45,490 bases of DNA from Enteropsectra breve (lineage: Eukaryota > Microsporidia). Under the pieces are notes generated by a model, which saw only the letters and a program-made list of their open reading frames with translations, had not been told where the DNA came from and ran no database searches. This document shows positions 18,648 through 29,041 of the stretch, piece after piece. Location of the stretch: positions 1 to 45,490 of the forward strand of contig JALPMN010000635.1 of NCBI GenBank assembly GCA_024243835.1, in the 5' to 3' direction. How positions within the stretch are numbered: the stretch's first letter is position 1; every line of letters starts with the position of its first letter. The position numbers and the translations under genes were made by a program.

Positions 18648-21503
18648 ATGCAGCTAGAAAATTACGAGGAGCAAGTGCAATGGAAAGGTGATGAAAAAAC
18701 TATACAGGCCAAGGACCTCAGCATTGCCTTTAGTTCCAGCTATCTCCACAGCGGCGAGCTGTTTCTGCCTGCCAAGATATCGAATATCCATGTAGGAAAC
18801 AAAATATTTGTCGATTGTATGTCTGGAAACACTTTTATAAGCGATGATATGAAAAGCTTTAGGTATTTGGCCCAGGGAACAATTATAGGCACATACAAGG
18901 AATATGCGTTGATTCGCAATCGCGAGCTGTTGTTTTACGATGGTAAGCGTCTGCTCCAATTGCAGTTTGGTGTTAGAGATGGGCATATTTACCATAGCCT
19001 CGGAGCGAGTATTTCGGCTTCGGAAATACTTAACATATCAAGATGCTGCATGTACAAGTGCTATGCAGTCTTTGAGCTCGGCCACAAAATCATTTTTTTG
19101 AATGTAAAAACAAAAAAGATGAACATTTATACAGTTGAGCATGATGTTGTGTCTTTCAATAGCCCTGAAATTGCCGGAATGAAATTTTTTGAGATTATTT
19201 TGGGAAACAGCACAAAAATACTGTTCTACAACCATTCATATCTTTTTAATGACCATGCCTCTGTGTCTTTCCCAGCCGTAATAGAGAGCAACCGTTATGC
19301 AAGCATATTAAGATTTTTGGAGTATAAAGATGTTGTGACTGTTTTGAGGGACTCCAGCGACGCTGCAAAGCCAGAATTTAAACTTAAAATGGCGAACTTC
19401 ATAGCATCCTACAGCACAAACAGCGATCTCATAATCAGCCAGCTGCCTCTTTCAAGCACCTTTTACAGCGTCCCTGAGAATTTTATTTATGATAGCATTA
19501 ATTATGGGAGTACAAAGATAAAGCACGAAAAGTCAGATGCATATATTGCGAATATCGTTAATAGAACATACACAAGAAGATTTTTCTACATCCCGAAGCT
19601 TCAGGACTCCAACAATTTGGCGTACTACGTTATTAGGAAGGAAAGAAGCAACAGAAGATTATTGCAAAAATCACTATCAAATAAGACCTTCGTATTCAAA
19701 AGTATAGCGGATGCACAGAATGCATATCGCAGGATCCTGGGTGATGAGAGACTGGAAGAGGTTATTGGTCTCATGTTCGAGACTGAGACTGAGATAAAAA
19801 GTGACATTGCAGACACTGCCAAATGCTGCCAAAAGATGCTAGAGATGCGGGTTCTTGCGTCTGCAGGAAATGCACTGATGGCAAATAAGCACGTTAAAAT
19901 AAACATGCCCGTTGTAGTTCCACAACTTGACAAGGATATGAATATTCCGGCACAGGTTGCTTTCAGGTTTTTCTACGGGATGTGCATGGCAGAATTCAGC
20001 AAAGAATTGCCTTCTGATCGGTTTGCTACTAAATTTGGCAGAATGTTTTATGACCTGATAACCAAACCCGGAGATGCCACTCTTCAGAGCTTTAAAAATG
20101 CCTTTAACAACATCATGTTTGAGAGGAACTACCTGCATGTACCATTTGCGCTGCTTTTGATAAGTGCTGAAGCGAAGGCAGAGACTGAATGCGGAATCGA
20201 ATCTGATTCTTTTATTTCACAGAGCATCACAAACCTTCTGGGAGCCGAGGCACCGTCAGGGCTTCTAGATTTTCTTATTAGCCAAATCACGTCAAAAAAC
20301 TTTAATATTAAAATAAACGCACTGGTGGGAGTAACCATAAACAGCATCGGCTCAAACAACCAAAAGATATATCGGTGCCTGGTGAATGAAACCAAAAAAT
20401 TCGGTCCTTTGGAAAATGAGAAGAATGAAGAGTTCTACGACAGAAAATACAGAGCCATGGCAGCTTTGTGTGCATCGCTTGTCTCTACTATGAACAGCCC
20501 TGTTAAGCTGGAAGATACGTATTGTGAGCTGCTGATAAACGGGATGGGCGCTATTGGAAGCGGAAGGCATGGGAATTTGCTGCACAGAAATAGCAACGCA
20601 AGACCGGCTGAAATGTTCTACTCTGTTCTGTTCAAGCTGCTAAATACCTGGAGTACAAGGCCGGCAGAGTTGGTAAAAAGTATCCATTTTAGGAATACCG
20701 CCCAATGCTCCGTTTATCAAAACAGCGCCAAAATATTTTACATAGGGCTTTGCTACTTCAAAAGAGAGCTTTTTGAGAATGAAGCATTCGAAAACAGTGG
20801 TGGTAGAGACGAAATCACATCTGTACTGAATTTAATAAGCGAGGCTGCAGAGTTTGCCGAGAGTCAAATTGCAGAGCACCCACACTGTGATGTGCTGCTG
20901 AGATTCAGTCTGGTGACACTGTCAATATTTAAAAATGCTTCTTTTGATCTTGGCCTCATTCGAACAATCAGGAGGCTGTTGCTACAGACAAAAAGCCTCT
21001 CTTCGATTTCTTACACAGCCCTGTTTGACAAAAATAAAAAGGATTTTGGCCCAAGCTACGGCCCAGGTTTCAACAATCTGCTTTGCTACAAACTATGCAT
21101 GGGGTTTGTGTGCGCAGGAATGGGCACCACACAGCTTGCCCAGGATCTGAAGGACAGAAACGCTGCAGCGAAGACTCTTATAGCAGCTTTTTATCTTTGT
21201 GATAATTTTTCCTTGGAGTTCAACTACATTGATATGTTCAAAATGTTTTTGCCTTCCCTTTTCGTGCCCAACAAAGCCTTTGAAGAAAAATTAGCCAGCG
21301 AGTGGGCTAAGCAGCAAAAGCGTAAAAAAAGCAAAAAGACTACTGCAGAATTTATCAAGAGGTTCGGCGAGTTGCAGGTATTGGAACAAAAAATTGTTGT
21401 AGACGTTCTTTCAGACTTTTACGAGAACCACAGTAGCCACGAAAGTGGTGCGCCGCTGCTCAATATGACAGTCTTTGGAAATATTTTGGCTTCTTTTAAA
21501 TAA
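18648..21503 (+). CDS. APC1: anaphase-promoting complex subunit 1 (APC1-like)
   Basis: 951 aa, about half of human APC1 (1944 aa). The first ~380 residues are beta-rich with repeated strand-turn blocks, fitting APC1's N-terminal propeller. The C-terminal half is helical and fits its PC repeats: KINALVGVTINSIGS (about 561-575), GAIGSGRHGNLL (about 646-657), and YGPGFNNLLCYKLCMGFVCAGMGTTQLA (about 805-832), the last matching human YGFHLAHHMALGLLFLGGG. The segment FLPSLFVPNK (about 868-877) matches APC1's EPRLLVPVD, after which the chain closes with a Lys-rich helix. APC1 is the platform of the ubiquitin ligase that triggers anaphase. Rpn1/Rpn2, the other PC-repeat proteins, are less likely because of the propeller and the C-terminal match. 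Confidence 0.72.
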   Translation: MQLENYEEQVQWKGDEKTIQAKDLSIAFSSSYLHSGELFLPAKISNIHVGNKIFVDCMSGNTFISDDMKSFRYLAQGTIIGTYKEYALIRNRELLFYDGKRLLQLQFGVRDGHIYHSLGASISASEILNISRCCMYKCYAVFELGHKIIFLNVKTKKMNIYTVEHDVVSFNSPEIAGMKFFEIILGNSTKILFYNHSYLFNDHASVSFPAVIESNRYASILRFLEYKDVVTVLRDSSDAAKPEFKLKMANFIASYSTNSDLIISQLPLSSTFYSVPENFIYDSINYGSTKIKHEKSDAYIANIVNRTYTRRFFYIPKLQDSNNLAYYVIRKERSNRRLLQKSLSNKTFVFKSIADAQNAYRRILGDERLEEVIGLMFETETEIKSDIADTAKCCQKMLEMRVLASAGNALMANKHVKINMPVVVPQLDKDMNIPAQVAFRFFYGMCMAEFSKELPSDRFATKFGRMFYDLITKPGDATLQSFKNAFNNIMFERNYLHVPFALLLISAEAKAETECGIESDSFISQSITNLLGAEAPSGLLDFLISQITSKNFNIKINALVGVTINSIGSNNQKIYRCLVNETKKFGPLENEKNEEFYDRKYRAMAALCASLVSTMNSPVKLEDTYCELLINGMGAIGSGRHGNLLHRNSNARPAEMFYSVLFKLLNTWSTRPAELVKSIHFRNTAQCSVYQNSAKIFYIGLCYFKRELFENEAFENSGGRDEITSVLNLISEAAEFAESQIAEHPHCDVLLRFSLVTLSIFKNASFDLGLIRTIRRLLLQTKSLSSISYTALFDKNKKDFGPSYGPGFNNLLCYKLCMGFVCAGMGTTQLAQDLKDRNAAAKTLIAAFYLCDNFSLEFNYIDMFKMFLPSLFVPNKAFEEKLASEWAKQQKRKKSKKTTAEFIKRFGELQVLEQKIVVDVLSDFYENHSSHESGAPLLNMTVFGNILASFK

Positions 21504-21902
21504 TTAAAACACCTTCATGTTACATAAATCTGCACTTTTTATTTTGTGTCATGTTATATAAAGGAATACTCCAGTGAATAGGATCTGGCTATTGTATTTG
21601 GTTCAAGAGATGATGCTTTATTTCATATAGAAGGCCAGTAAAATAAATTTTTAGCCTAAAATACGTATAAATATTATCGTTATTAAGAAGATTATTAGAT
21701 GAAGACGAGTTAATCATAGATGGGTATTTAATTAACATAATATTTAAATAACAACTATTGTTAAAAATGAGCTATCTTATTTACTGTCTTTCGACAGCAA
21801 TAATAATACATCTGAAAGGCTGTTTGTCATCTTTCTGTAAAAAATATATCTTTAAAAAGTTTTTATTAAAGTTAAATATTTTCTGAAGGTTTATTGAATG
21901 TT
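21504..21902. other. convergent intergenic region, nothing recognised
   Basis: AT-rich spacer between the 3' ends of APC1 and the acyltransferase. AATAAA on the minus strand at 21890-21895 probably serves the acyltransferase. Confidence 0.45.
21890..21895 (-). promoter_or_regulatory. AATAAA after acyltransferase stop
   Basis: Seven bases beyond the stop codon on the minus strand; a likely polyadenylation signal. Confidence 0.4.
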
Positions 21903-22970
21903 TTACGCAGTAATAACCCATCCTCTGTAAATGTGGAGCATAACAAAAACTACCATCAGCAGGCATATCAATGGGAGAATAAATATTATCGGTGCGTACT
22001 CTGAGTAAATATACAGTGTCTTTGTTTTGAACTCATCTGTTGTGTTATTAAACTCATTCAGCAGCTTCAGAAACTCCTTTTCATCCTTGATTTCACCTTT
22101 TGCAAATTCTAAATATTTTTTGATTCTGTCGTCCTTCAGCTTGAATCTCTCTATCAAAAAGTTATCATCCACCTTCGACATTGGATGCAAGTCCACCAAG
22201 ATAAACTGGTTCAGTATTTTGCTTTTTTTGAGGAAAAAATCGTGCGGTGTGCACTCCTCGCAGGGGATGTAAACATACGGATTCATCAGGATAGTCATGT
22301 CAATGATGCCCTCGCAAGAGTCTTTCAGCTCCGATGCAATGATGTTAAATCCAGTCGTTCTTGGCAGAAGCACCTTGTCGGGAACATATCTCTGCTTATT
22401 GACTTCTACATTTGTGTTCTTTGCAAAACTCTTTGACTTTTCTATGGCCTCAGTGGACATGTATGTTCCTTCAGGGTAGATAACGACATTGTATGCACTG
22501 TTCTTGGAAATCCTTTGCACTCCCTTTTCCATAATTTCGATATCAACGGACTTTCTTCGGTTGAGAAAGATGTATCCGAAGTGCCTCAGTATTGTTCCAA
22601 GCAGAGGAACGCTCCGTAGCTCCTGCTTGAGGAACAAGTAGTGATTGTCGAACTTTCCAAGCTTTCTCAATATGACAAACAAGAAGAGCCAGTCATAGTC
22701 TGAGCAGTGGTTTGAAATCACAATCGTTCGCTTCAGCTTCAAAATGTTCGTGTTGTACTGCAGGAATATCGGGTGTGGGAACCAGAAGGACAGAGCCGAA
22801 AGTGTTAGGTGGTAAACAAATCGCCTGCACAGCGTAGTAATCTTTCTCTTCAGCCGTGCTGATGGATTTATGCACGTATTCAGTCCCAGGATGATACACA
22901 CAAACGGTAAGTAGAAAAGTGCTATGAGCAGTAGACAGCTGATTATGAGTGTGTTCAAGACTACTCTCAT
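21903..22970 (-). CDS. 1-acylglycerol-3-phosphate acyltransferase, AGPAT3-5/LCLAT1 type
   Basis: 355 aa from ATG 22970, chosen because CCCC lies 3 bases upstream; the frame is open to 23063. Two hydrophobic segments at the N-terminus (about 5-30 and 55-70) anchor it. The PlsC motifs are present: NHCSDYDW (NHx4D, H88 and D93), FGYIFLNRRKSVD (about 131-143), and YPEGTY (E167). LKQELRSVPLLG (about 114-125) matches LKQELKYSPIFGWG of AGPAT3-5 and LCLAT1. A C-terminal hydrophobic hairpin (about 318-350) completes the layout. The enzyme transfers acyl groups to lysophosphatidic acid or other lysophospholipids in the ER, making phosphatidic acid for membrane growth. Substrate preference cannot be read from the sequence. 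Confidence 0.87.
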   Translation of the reverse strand: MRVVLNTLIISCLLLIALFYLPFVCIILGLNTCINPSARLKRKITTLCRRFVYHLTLSALSFWFPHPIFLQYNTNILKLKRTIVISNHCSDYDWLFLFVILRKLGKFDNHYLFLKQELRSVPLLGTILRHFGYIFLNRRKSVDIEIMEKGVQRISKNSAYNVVIYPEGTYMSTEAIEKSKSFAKNTNVEVNKQRYVPDKVLLPRTTGFNIIASELKDSCEGIIDMTILMNPYVYIPCEECTPHDFFLKKSKILNQFILVDLHPMSKVDDNFLIERFKLKDDRIKKYLEFAKGEIKDEKEFLKLLNEFNNTTDEFKTKTLYIYSEYAPIIFILPLICLLMVVFVMLHIYRGWVITA

Positions 22971-22973
22971 GAT

Positions 22974-22977
22974 GGGG
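22974..22977 (-). promoter_or_regulatory. CCCC start signal of acyltransferase
   Basis: The minus strand reads CACCCCATCATG. It sets the start at 22970 instead of the end of the open frame. Confidence 0.5.
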
Positions 22978-23632
22978 TGCTTCAAAACATTTTTATTTTT
23001 ATCTCCTTTAAAAATAAGGAGTTCTAAATGGGCGTTATCAGTGACATAAATGGAACAACACACGTTAAAAAATAAATATTTTGAGAAATAGCGGTTGCAA
23101 CAGGTCTATAAAACAACAATATTGTATTTTTAATTAGATAGCATGAAACTACCGTCTTTGTATCAATCAATTTTTTAGCAAATTGTTTAAAAGAGAAACT
23201 TTAATTAAAATCACATTAATGGCTAGAAGTATTCTGTGGAGTATAAGTATTTTATCTGTAAGAAAAATGCTACTGATTATGAACATATGTTTGAGACATC
23301 GCCTTAATATCCAAAGAATATCCTAGGAATATCAAAAGAATATCCAAAGAATATCCAAAGAATATCCAAAGAATATGCTTTATATCGTGGAGTGATATAA
23401 CAAAGCAAGACTAACGGAATAAATTAGCTCTATTCATCCCATTTAGCTTATAATTGTTGGATTGAGCTTCCTGTAACATGATTCTAAGATAATTCTCCTA
23501 GCAGGAGCTATCATATAGTATTTTTGAATGATATTTCTCAATCACAGGATCAAAACTAATATACATTCAACAGATACCCTCTAAATAGTTTATGAGGATG
23601 CTTCCATTATTTTTTCGAAAAAATTTGTCCAT
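22978..23632. other. divergent intergenic region with tandem repeat
   Basis: Upstream of the acyltransferase (minus) and Pol epsilon (plus). AT-rich. It contains an 11-bp tandem repeat at 23306-23377 and, just before the Pol epsilon start, an AAAAAATTT box at 23618-23626. Confidence 0.6.
23306..23377. repeat. 11-bp tandem repeat, about 6.5 copies
   Basis: Head-to-tail units of AATATCCAAAG. Copies 1, 4, 5 and 6 are identical; copy 2 reads AATATCCTAGG and copy 3 AATATCAAAAG; a partial seventh copy follows. It lies about 255 bases upstream of the Pol epsilon start. Confidence 0.95.
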
Positions 23633-26600
23633 ATGCAAGAAGGTAATGAGTTTAGCACAAGCGAAATAGAGAAAATTTTCATGTTTGACTCCTATTATGA
23701 CTCTTGCGAGAAGGATGGATGGCTTTTAAACTACAAAATCTACACTGCTTCAGATGGCAGTCTTTTCACAAGACTCTATTTTGTGGCTGAGGATTCGAGC
23801 AACTTTACAGTCTCAGTGCCATACTTTCCGAGTTTTCTCATTTCTTCTGAGAAGCTGGAAGAGTATGAGATAGAAGAATTTGTTCTTCAAAGGCACAAGG
23901 AAAAGATCCAGCGGACAGAGAAAGCCTGGCGCATCGACCCTGGCGAGAACAACCACTTGAACAAGCGCCCCGGAAAGTATCTCAAGGTCTTTGCTAAAAA
24001 TGAGAGTGCGTATTTGGGTGTGATAAGAGAGCTGAAAAACAGTGCCGATAGCGAGCAGACAGAGCAGCTGAGCATCCACGAATACGACATTCCCACGGAT
24101 GTGTGTGCGGCTGTCGACATAAATGTGTGCTGCGGGAAATGGTACGGCATCAGGCACAATGGATGTGAATACCAGATCGTGGCAAAAACAAGAGTTACAT
24201 ATCCTGATTTGCGAATAATGGCGTTCGACATTGAAACAACCAAAATGCCACTGAAGTTTCCGAATGCTGAATTTGACCAGATAATGATGATTTCAATAAT
24301 GTCAAATTCATTTGGGCACCTGATTGTGAATCGAGAGTGCGTCTCTCAGGATATAAAGCCGTTCGAGTATGTGGCAAAGCAAGACATGAAATGCTTTTTT
24401 GAGATCTCAAACGAGAACGATGAGAAAGACCTGATTTCTCGTTTCATTAATATCATCCAAGAGTTCCGTCCTCATATTATTTCAAGCTACAACGGTGCCT
24501 TTTTCGACTGGCCGTTTGTGAACAAAAGGGCTCTGAATTATGGAATTAGCCTTGAGCACTCAATTGGGTACACAGAAAAGAATGATTATTTTGATTCTCC
24601 CTTTATTCTTCACATGGACTGCTACAAATGGGTGAAAAGGGATTCGTACCTTCCCATGGGAAATCAGGGCCTGAAGGAAGTATCGCGTATTAAATTGGGA
24701 TACTTTCCAGATGAAATAGATCCTGAAGACATGGTTATGCACGCACAGACAAACCCACAGCTGCTTGCATCATACAGTGTCTCTGATGCGCTTGCAACGT
24801 ATTATCTGTACATCAAATTTGTGCATTCTCACATTTTCTCGATTTGCTCAATAATTCCACTTCCCACAATTCAGATACTCTGCAAAGGATCAGGAACACT
24901 GTGTGAGGCGCTTCTTTTTAGTGAGGCGCTAAGCAGCAAGATTCTTGTTCCTGAAAAAATGCAGGAAAAACGGATGCAGTTTTACAACGGCCATATCGTA
25001 GAAAACCTGACTTATGTAGGTGGTCATGTCGAATCGCTTCATGCGGGCATTTTTAGAGCAGACCTAAACTACGATTTTAAAGTTGAAGGCGAAATGGTTG
25101 ATTTAATAACGGCCCATATAGATGATCTTCTCGCTGATTATTTGGAATGCGATGATTACGAAGAAGTCAAACAGAAAGTATCAGACTCCCTTTCAGGGCT
25201 GAAGGGTGATATAAACAGCAAGGCATCGATATACCATCTGGATGTAGGGGCCATGTACCCCAACATTATCTTAACTAACAGAATCCAGCCGATTGCCGTG
25301 GTAGACGAAGATGTGTGCATCCACTGCGATTTTAATAAGCCTGAAAATATGTGCAAACGCAAGCTGGAATGGACTTCCAGGGCCGAGTATATTCCCACAA
25401 CACCGGATGAGCTCTCAATGATCAAGCATCAGCTCATGCAGGAGAAATTTGAAGTGGCCGGAAGCAACGGTACGGCCGTGCGAGTGCCTTACAGGGAGCT
25501 TAGCCAGCCACTACGCGAAGAAAAGCTTAGAGAACGCGCCAAGGAATATGCCAAAAAAATATACAAAAAGGCAAAAATAGTTGAAGAACAGAAAAAGCAG
25601 CTCACAATATGCCAACGAGAGGTGCCTTTTTATGTTGATACCGTCAGGAAATTCAGAGACCAGCGAAATCTGGAAAAAAGACGCTATAAACAGGCTTTGT
25701 TTGACTGCGAGAAGAGCCCAACGAGTGAAAATGAAAAGAGGGTGGTGATACACAACAGTCTGCAAATCGCATACAAATGCGTATTAAACTCATTTTATGG
25801 ATACGTAATGCGCACAGGATCACGATGGTTTTCGCTTGAAATGGCCGCAGCAGTATGCAACACCGGCGGAAAAATAATTAAAATGGCGAAGCAGCTTGTG
25901 GAAGCAATCGGAACGCCTCTTGAGCTGGACACAGATGGCATATGGTGCATGCTCCCGGAGAGCTTTCCTTGCGAGATACAAATAGGAAATACCAAAGTAC
26001 CGTTTCTGGCAAATATCTTGAATTATTTCGTGTGTAAAAAATTTACAAATACGCAATACCAGGTTTTAAATGATGACAAGAAGTACGAAATGCAGCCGCA
26101 AAACTCCATAGCATTTGAGGCCGATGGACCGTATAAGGCAATGGTGCTGCCATCCTCCACAGACGAAAACCGTCTATTAAAAAAGAGGTACGCAGTATTT
26201 GATTTCAGAAACAAAATCACCGAACTGAAAGGCTTTGAACTCAAGCGCAGGGGCGAGCTAAATATTATTAAAAAATTCCAAGAGGATCTGTTCAGCCGCT
26301 TTACCGACGGTGACAGTCTTCAGCAGTGCTATAACGCGCTTGCAGAGGTGTGTGAGCACTACCTTGATATAATTGACGAGAAGGCTGATAGCCTGAATGA
26401 TGAAACTGTTTTTCACTTATTTTCTGAATCAAGAAGCATGTCGAAGGATGCTGACGAGTATAAAAATAAAAAATCGAACATTCTTGGTACAGCAGAAAAA
26501 ATGGCTGAGTTTTTAGGGCGGGACATTCTGACCGATAAGCTGAAGTGCGAGTTTATTATTTCGCGGCATCCGGAAAATGCACCGATTGCAAGCCGTGCAA

Positions 26601-29035
26601 TTCCTGTGCTGATCTTCAAACATCCTGAAAAAAAGACATTTCTGAAAAAATGGCTCAAGTGCAGCGAGACTGAACTCAAAAAAATAATAGACTGGCAGTA
26701 CTACCGCAAAAGAATGGAGACAATTATACAGCGCATGGTGGTTATACCGGCCCACTTTCAAGGCATTGCAGGTCCGGTGCCGCGCATAGAGATGCCGAAG
26801 TGGGTGAGTGAAACCAAAAACAATAAACTTTATTTCGCCTCCAAAACGAGTGACATTGAGGGCTGTGGCACAAAGAACTATAAAAACATTTTTTTCAGCA
26901 AATACATGGCTGCTGCGGAGGTTGAGAATGAGATTAAAAATGAAAATACTGCTCCTACAGAGCCTACAAATGCAGAGCCGTTGCCTGAAAAGCCCTCTAA
27001 GAAGATTGTTCAGTTGAACAGTCTCAAGAAAAAGGATGTTTTGCTGTATATCAAAAAGAACAAATCCAGGTGGAGAGATTATTATGCTAAAAGCCGCAAC
27101 GTCTTTGGTATTCAAATGCGCACGGCCGATAATTCTCATTACATGTGCAACCGCCATATGATGAATGGGAGTGTTGGGACTGAAGATGCTGCAAAAACCA
27201 TTTATATATCATCTAGCAGCCCAATGCACTTTTCGTCTTTTAAAATAACTAACAAGTATCTTCCCGGATCCCACTCTCTTTCATCACTCAGTGAAATCAG
27301 CCTTAAAGAAAAAAATATGCATTCACTCCTCGGAAATTCTTTCTTCTCTCATTTCTCGATACAGGAAACTTACAATGATATTTCGCCTGTTTTTGATATG
27401 GTAAGCCAGTGCAGCTGCGATTACAAAAATATTACGCACCTGCTCATATCGTCTTTTATCTACCAAAGCAAAACAATATACTGCTTAACACTTCAAGGAA
27501 AGACAAAGTTTCTCAGTGAATTTGAATTTGGTCCTAACAACTCAAATGATGATTCCGTTTTCAAAGTAGAAGTAACAGGCATTAAGGAATATCTTTTTCA
27601 AAACAAAATTCTGGCCGATATTGTTCTATATAATAAGAATGATAGAATAAAAGATGAAATAAACACGATCTTTCCCTGTGCCTGTCTGCTGGAGGCCGAC
27701 ATTATCCCCAAAATGTTTATTGGAAATCTGGATTCGCTAAAACAGGTTCATTTGGCTTTACATGGAGAAATGAAAGAAGAGTTTATAAGAAAACTGCAGA
27801 TATCAGAGCTTTTTGAGATTCCCCTCATGAATATAAACAGAGATGTTATTGATCTCATTTTATTTAAGGAATATGCAAAGCAGGACATCGTAGTCCAGTG
27901 CCAGGCTAACTCTTTAGTTGTCCCGTTGCCACACGATGAGATTGTACGGCCAGGTTATCATCCGCACTACTGTGTACAGCTAGAGCTGCAGTTTTCCTTG
28001 GTCTTGGCGATAATAGAGCATCAGATGCTTTTTGCTGAATGGAGCGGCTTCGACGGAACAACACTCAAAGAATTTCTGGCAATTAGAAACATTCTCAAAA
28101 GACTAGTGATAGCAGCAACCAAAAATGATCAAGGCGCTTCTTCGCTAATAAAAGGCATTGCACAGTGGCTTAAACAAGAATCCATCTTGATAACAGAGAA
28201 AATGAAGGAAATATTCGAAATTTTGCAAAAGCAATATCTGTCAAAGTTGATTTCGCATCTGAAGGAGCTCCAGGTTACAATTGTAAGCTCGAGCCTGGAG
28301 CTGCTTATTGTAGCCACGGGCAAAAATGATAGCGAAGGATGCGCGAGATACCTGGAATACTTAAAAAATAAAATTGCGCATCTGCGAGGATATGAGCTTC
28401 TTAGTGTGCACCCGCTGCGGACATTCGAAAAACTAGTTTTTGTCGATTCTCTTAATTACTGGTGTAAAAATGGAAATGAGATCTTTTCATTCGCTGATCA
28501 AGCTTTGCCACAGGCCTTTCTCAGCACTATCTTTTCCGTTGAAGAAATAAGCAATGACATGGTATACGACATGGTGCGCTTGTGCGGCCCTGAACATATA
28601 AAGATTGCACTAAAAATGATCTCTTTCAGAAGAGAAATATACGGAGTTGCTGGAAACTGCTACAAGCTGCTCAGAATATCAGGGTTCCAGGACAAGCCTG
28701 CGGATATTAAACTTACACTCAAGATTTTTTGTGAAAAATGCGGATTCGAAAATATCGTAGGAAGAAAATGCCTGAAGTGCCATTCGGTGATGGCAAAAGG
28801 TCGTATTGAAAAGGCCGCAGAGGTCTATCTTGGGCTAATGAAACTTGAACGAGCAAAAAACTGCAAATCATGCAGTATATGCAAGCAAAGCAGTGAGAAA
28901 AAGCTTAAAGAGCACTGCAAATGTGGGGGACGGCTTGTTTGCAGGTCCAATGGCGCAGAGGTTTTAAGTCTCAAAGCATTTGTAAACACGCCTCGTTTTG
29001 ACGAAGCTGTTGAGGAATACCTCAGCTATTTTTAA
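23633..29035 (+). CDS. POL2: DNA polymerase epsilon catalytic subunit
   Basis: 1800 aa against about 2220-2290 in yeast and human. The proofreading exonuclease is intact: FDIET (D199, E201), SSYNGAFFDW (D292), YSVSD (Y381, D385). Polymerase motifs are intact: A, HLDVGAMYPNIIL (D537); B, CVLNSFYGYVMRTGS (about 716-730); C, ELDTDG (D766, D768). The four cysteines that hold the Fe-S cluster in yeast Pol2's catalytic domain are kept: CIHC and C574, then ICQREVPFYVDT (C660). The C-terminal half (about 1100-1690) matches the inactive second polymerase only in length and position. The end has two cysteine sites (CEKC with CLKC; CKSCSIC with CKC) that bind Dpb2 in other species. This is the leading-strand replicase. 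It starts at ATG 23633 after AAATTTGTCCAT. Confidence 0.96.
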   Translation: MQEGNEFSTSEIEKIFMFDSYYDSCEKDGWLLNYKIYTASDGSLFTRLYFVAEDSSNFTVSVPYFPSFLISSEKLEEYEIEEFVLQRHKEKIQRTEKAWRIDPGENNHLNKRPGKYLKVFAKNESAYLGVIRELKNSADSEQTEQLSIHEYDIPTDVCAAVDINVCCGKWYGIRHNGCEYQIVAKTRVTYPDLRIMAFDIETTKMPLKFPNAEFDQIMMISIMSNSFGHLIVNRECVSQDIKPFEYVAKQDMKCFFEISNENDEKDLISRFINIIQEFRPHIISSYNGAFFDWPFVNKRALNYGISLEHSIGYTEKNDYFDSPFILHMDCYKWVKRDSYLPMGNQGLKEVSRIKLGYFPDEIDPEDMVMHAQTNPQLLASYSVSDALATYYLYIKFVHSHIFSICSIIPLPTIQILCKGSGTLCEALLFSEALSSKILVPEKMQEKRMQFYNGHIVENLTYVGGHVESLHAGIFRADLNYDFKVEGEMVDLITAHIDDLLADYLECDDYEEVKQKVSDSLSGLKGDINSKASIYHLDVGAMYPNIILTNRIQPIAVVDEDVCIHCDFNKPENMCKRKLEWTSRAEYIPTTPDELSMIKHQLMQEKFEVAGSNGTAVRVPYRELSQPLREEKLRERAKEYAKKIYKKAKIVEEQKKQLTICQREVPFYVDTVRKFRDQRNLEKRRYKQALFDCEKSPTSENEKRVVIHNSLQIAYKCVLNSFYGYVMRTGSRWFSLEMAAAVCNTGGKIIKMAKQLVEAIGTPLELDTDGIWCMLPESFPCEIQIGNTKVPFLANILNYFVCKKFTNTQYQVLNDDKKYEMQPQNSIAFEADGPYKAMVLPSSTDENRLLKKRYAVFDFRNKITELKGFELKRRGELNIIKKFQEDLFSRFTDGDSLQQCYNALAEVCEHYLDIIDEKADSLNDETVFHLFSESRSMSKDADEYKNKKSNILGTAEKMAEFLGRDILTDKLKCEFIISRHPENAPIASRAIPVLIFKHPEKKTFLKKWLKCSETELKKIIDWQYYRKRMETIIQRMVVIPAHFQGIAGPVPRIEMPKWVSETKNNKLYFASKTSDIEGCGTKNYKNIFFSKYMAAAEVENEIKNENTAPTEPTNAEPLPEKPSKKIVQLNSLKKKDVLLYIKKNKSRWRDYYAKSRNVFGIQMRTADNSHYMCNRHMMNGSVGTEDAAKTIYISSSSPMHFSSFKITNKYLPGSHSLSSLSEISLKEKNMHSLLGNSFFSHFSIQETYNDISPVFDMVSQCSCDYKNITHLLISSFIYQSKTIYCLTLQGKTKFLSEFEFGPNNSNDDSVFKVEVTGIKEYLFQNKILADIVLYNKNDRIKDEINTIFPCACLLEADIIPKMFIGNLDSLKQVHLALHGEMKEEFIRKLQISELFEIPLMNINRDVIDLILFKEYAKQDIVVQCQANSLVVPLPHDEIVRPGYHPHYCVQLELQFSLVLAIIEHQMLFAEWSGFDGTTLKEFLAIRNILKRLVIAATKNDQGASSLIKGIAQWLKQESILITEKMKEIFEILQKQYLSKLISHLKELQVTIVSSSLELLIVATGKNDSEGCARYLEYLKNKIAHLRGYELLSVHPLRTFEKLVFVDSLNYWCKNGNEIFSFADQALPQAFLSTIFSVEEISNDMVYDMVRLCGPEHIKIALKMISFRREIYGVAGNCYKLLRISGFQDKPADIKLTLKIFCEKCGFENIVGRKCLKCHSVMAKGRIEKAAEVYLGLMKLERAKNCKSCSICKQSSEKKLKEHCKCGGRLVCRSNGAEVLSLKAFVNTPRFDEAVEEYLSYF

Positions 29036-29041
29036 AATAAA
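29036..29041 (+). promoter_or_regulatory. AATAAA directly after Pol epsilon stop
   Basis: TAA is followed without spacer by AATAAA, the same layout as at the SNARE gene end (7941-7946). Confidence 0.45.

Noticed and set aside
24195..27157. Several long antisense frames inside Pol epsilon, up to 214 codons
   Set aside because: They lie opposite a strongly conserved gene and show no protein family features.
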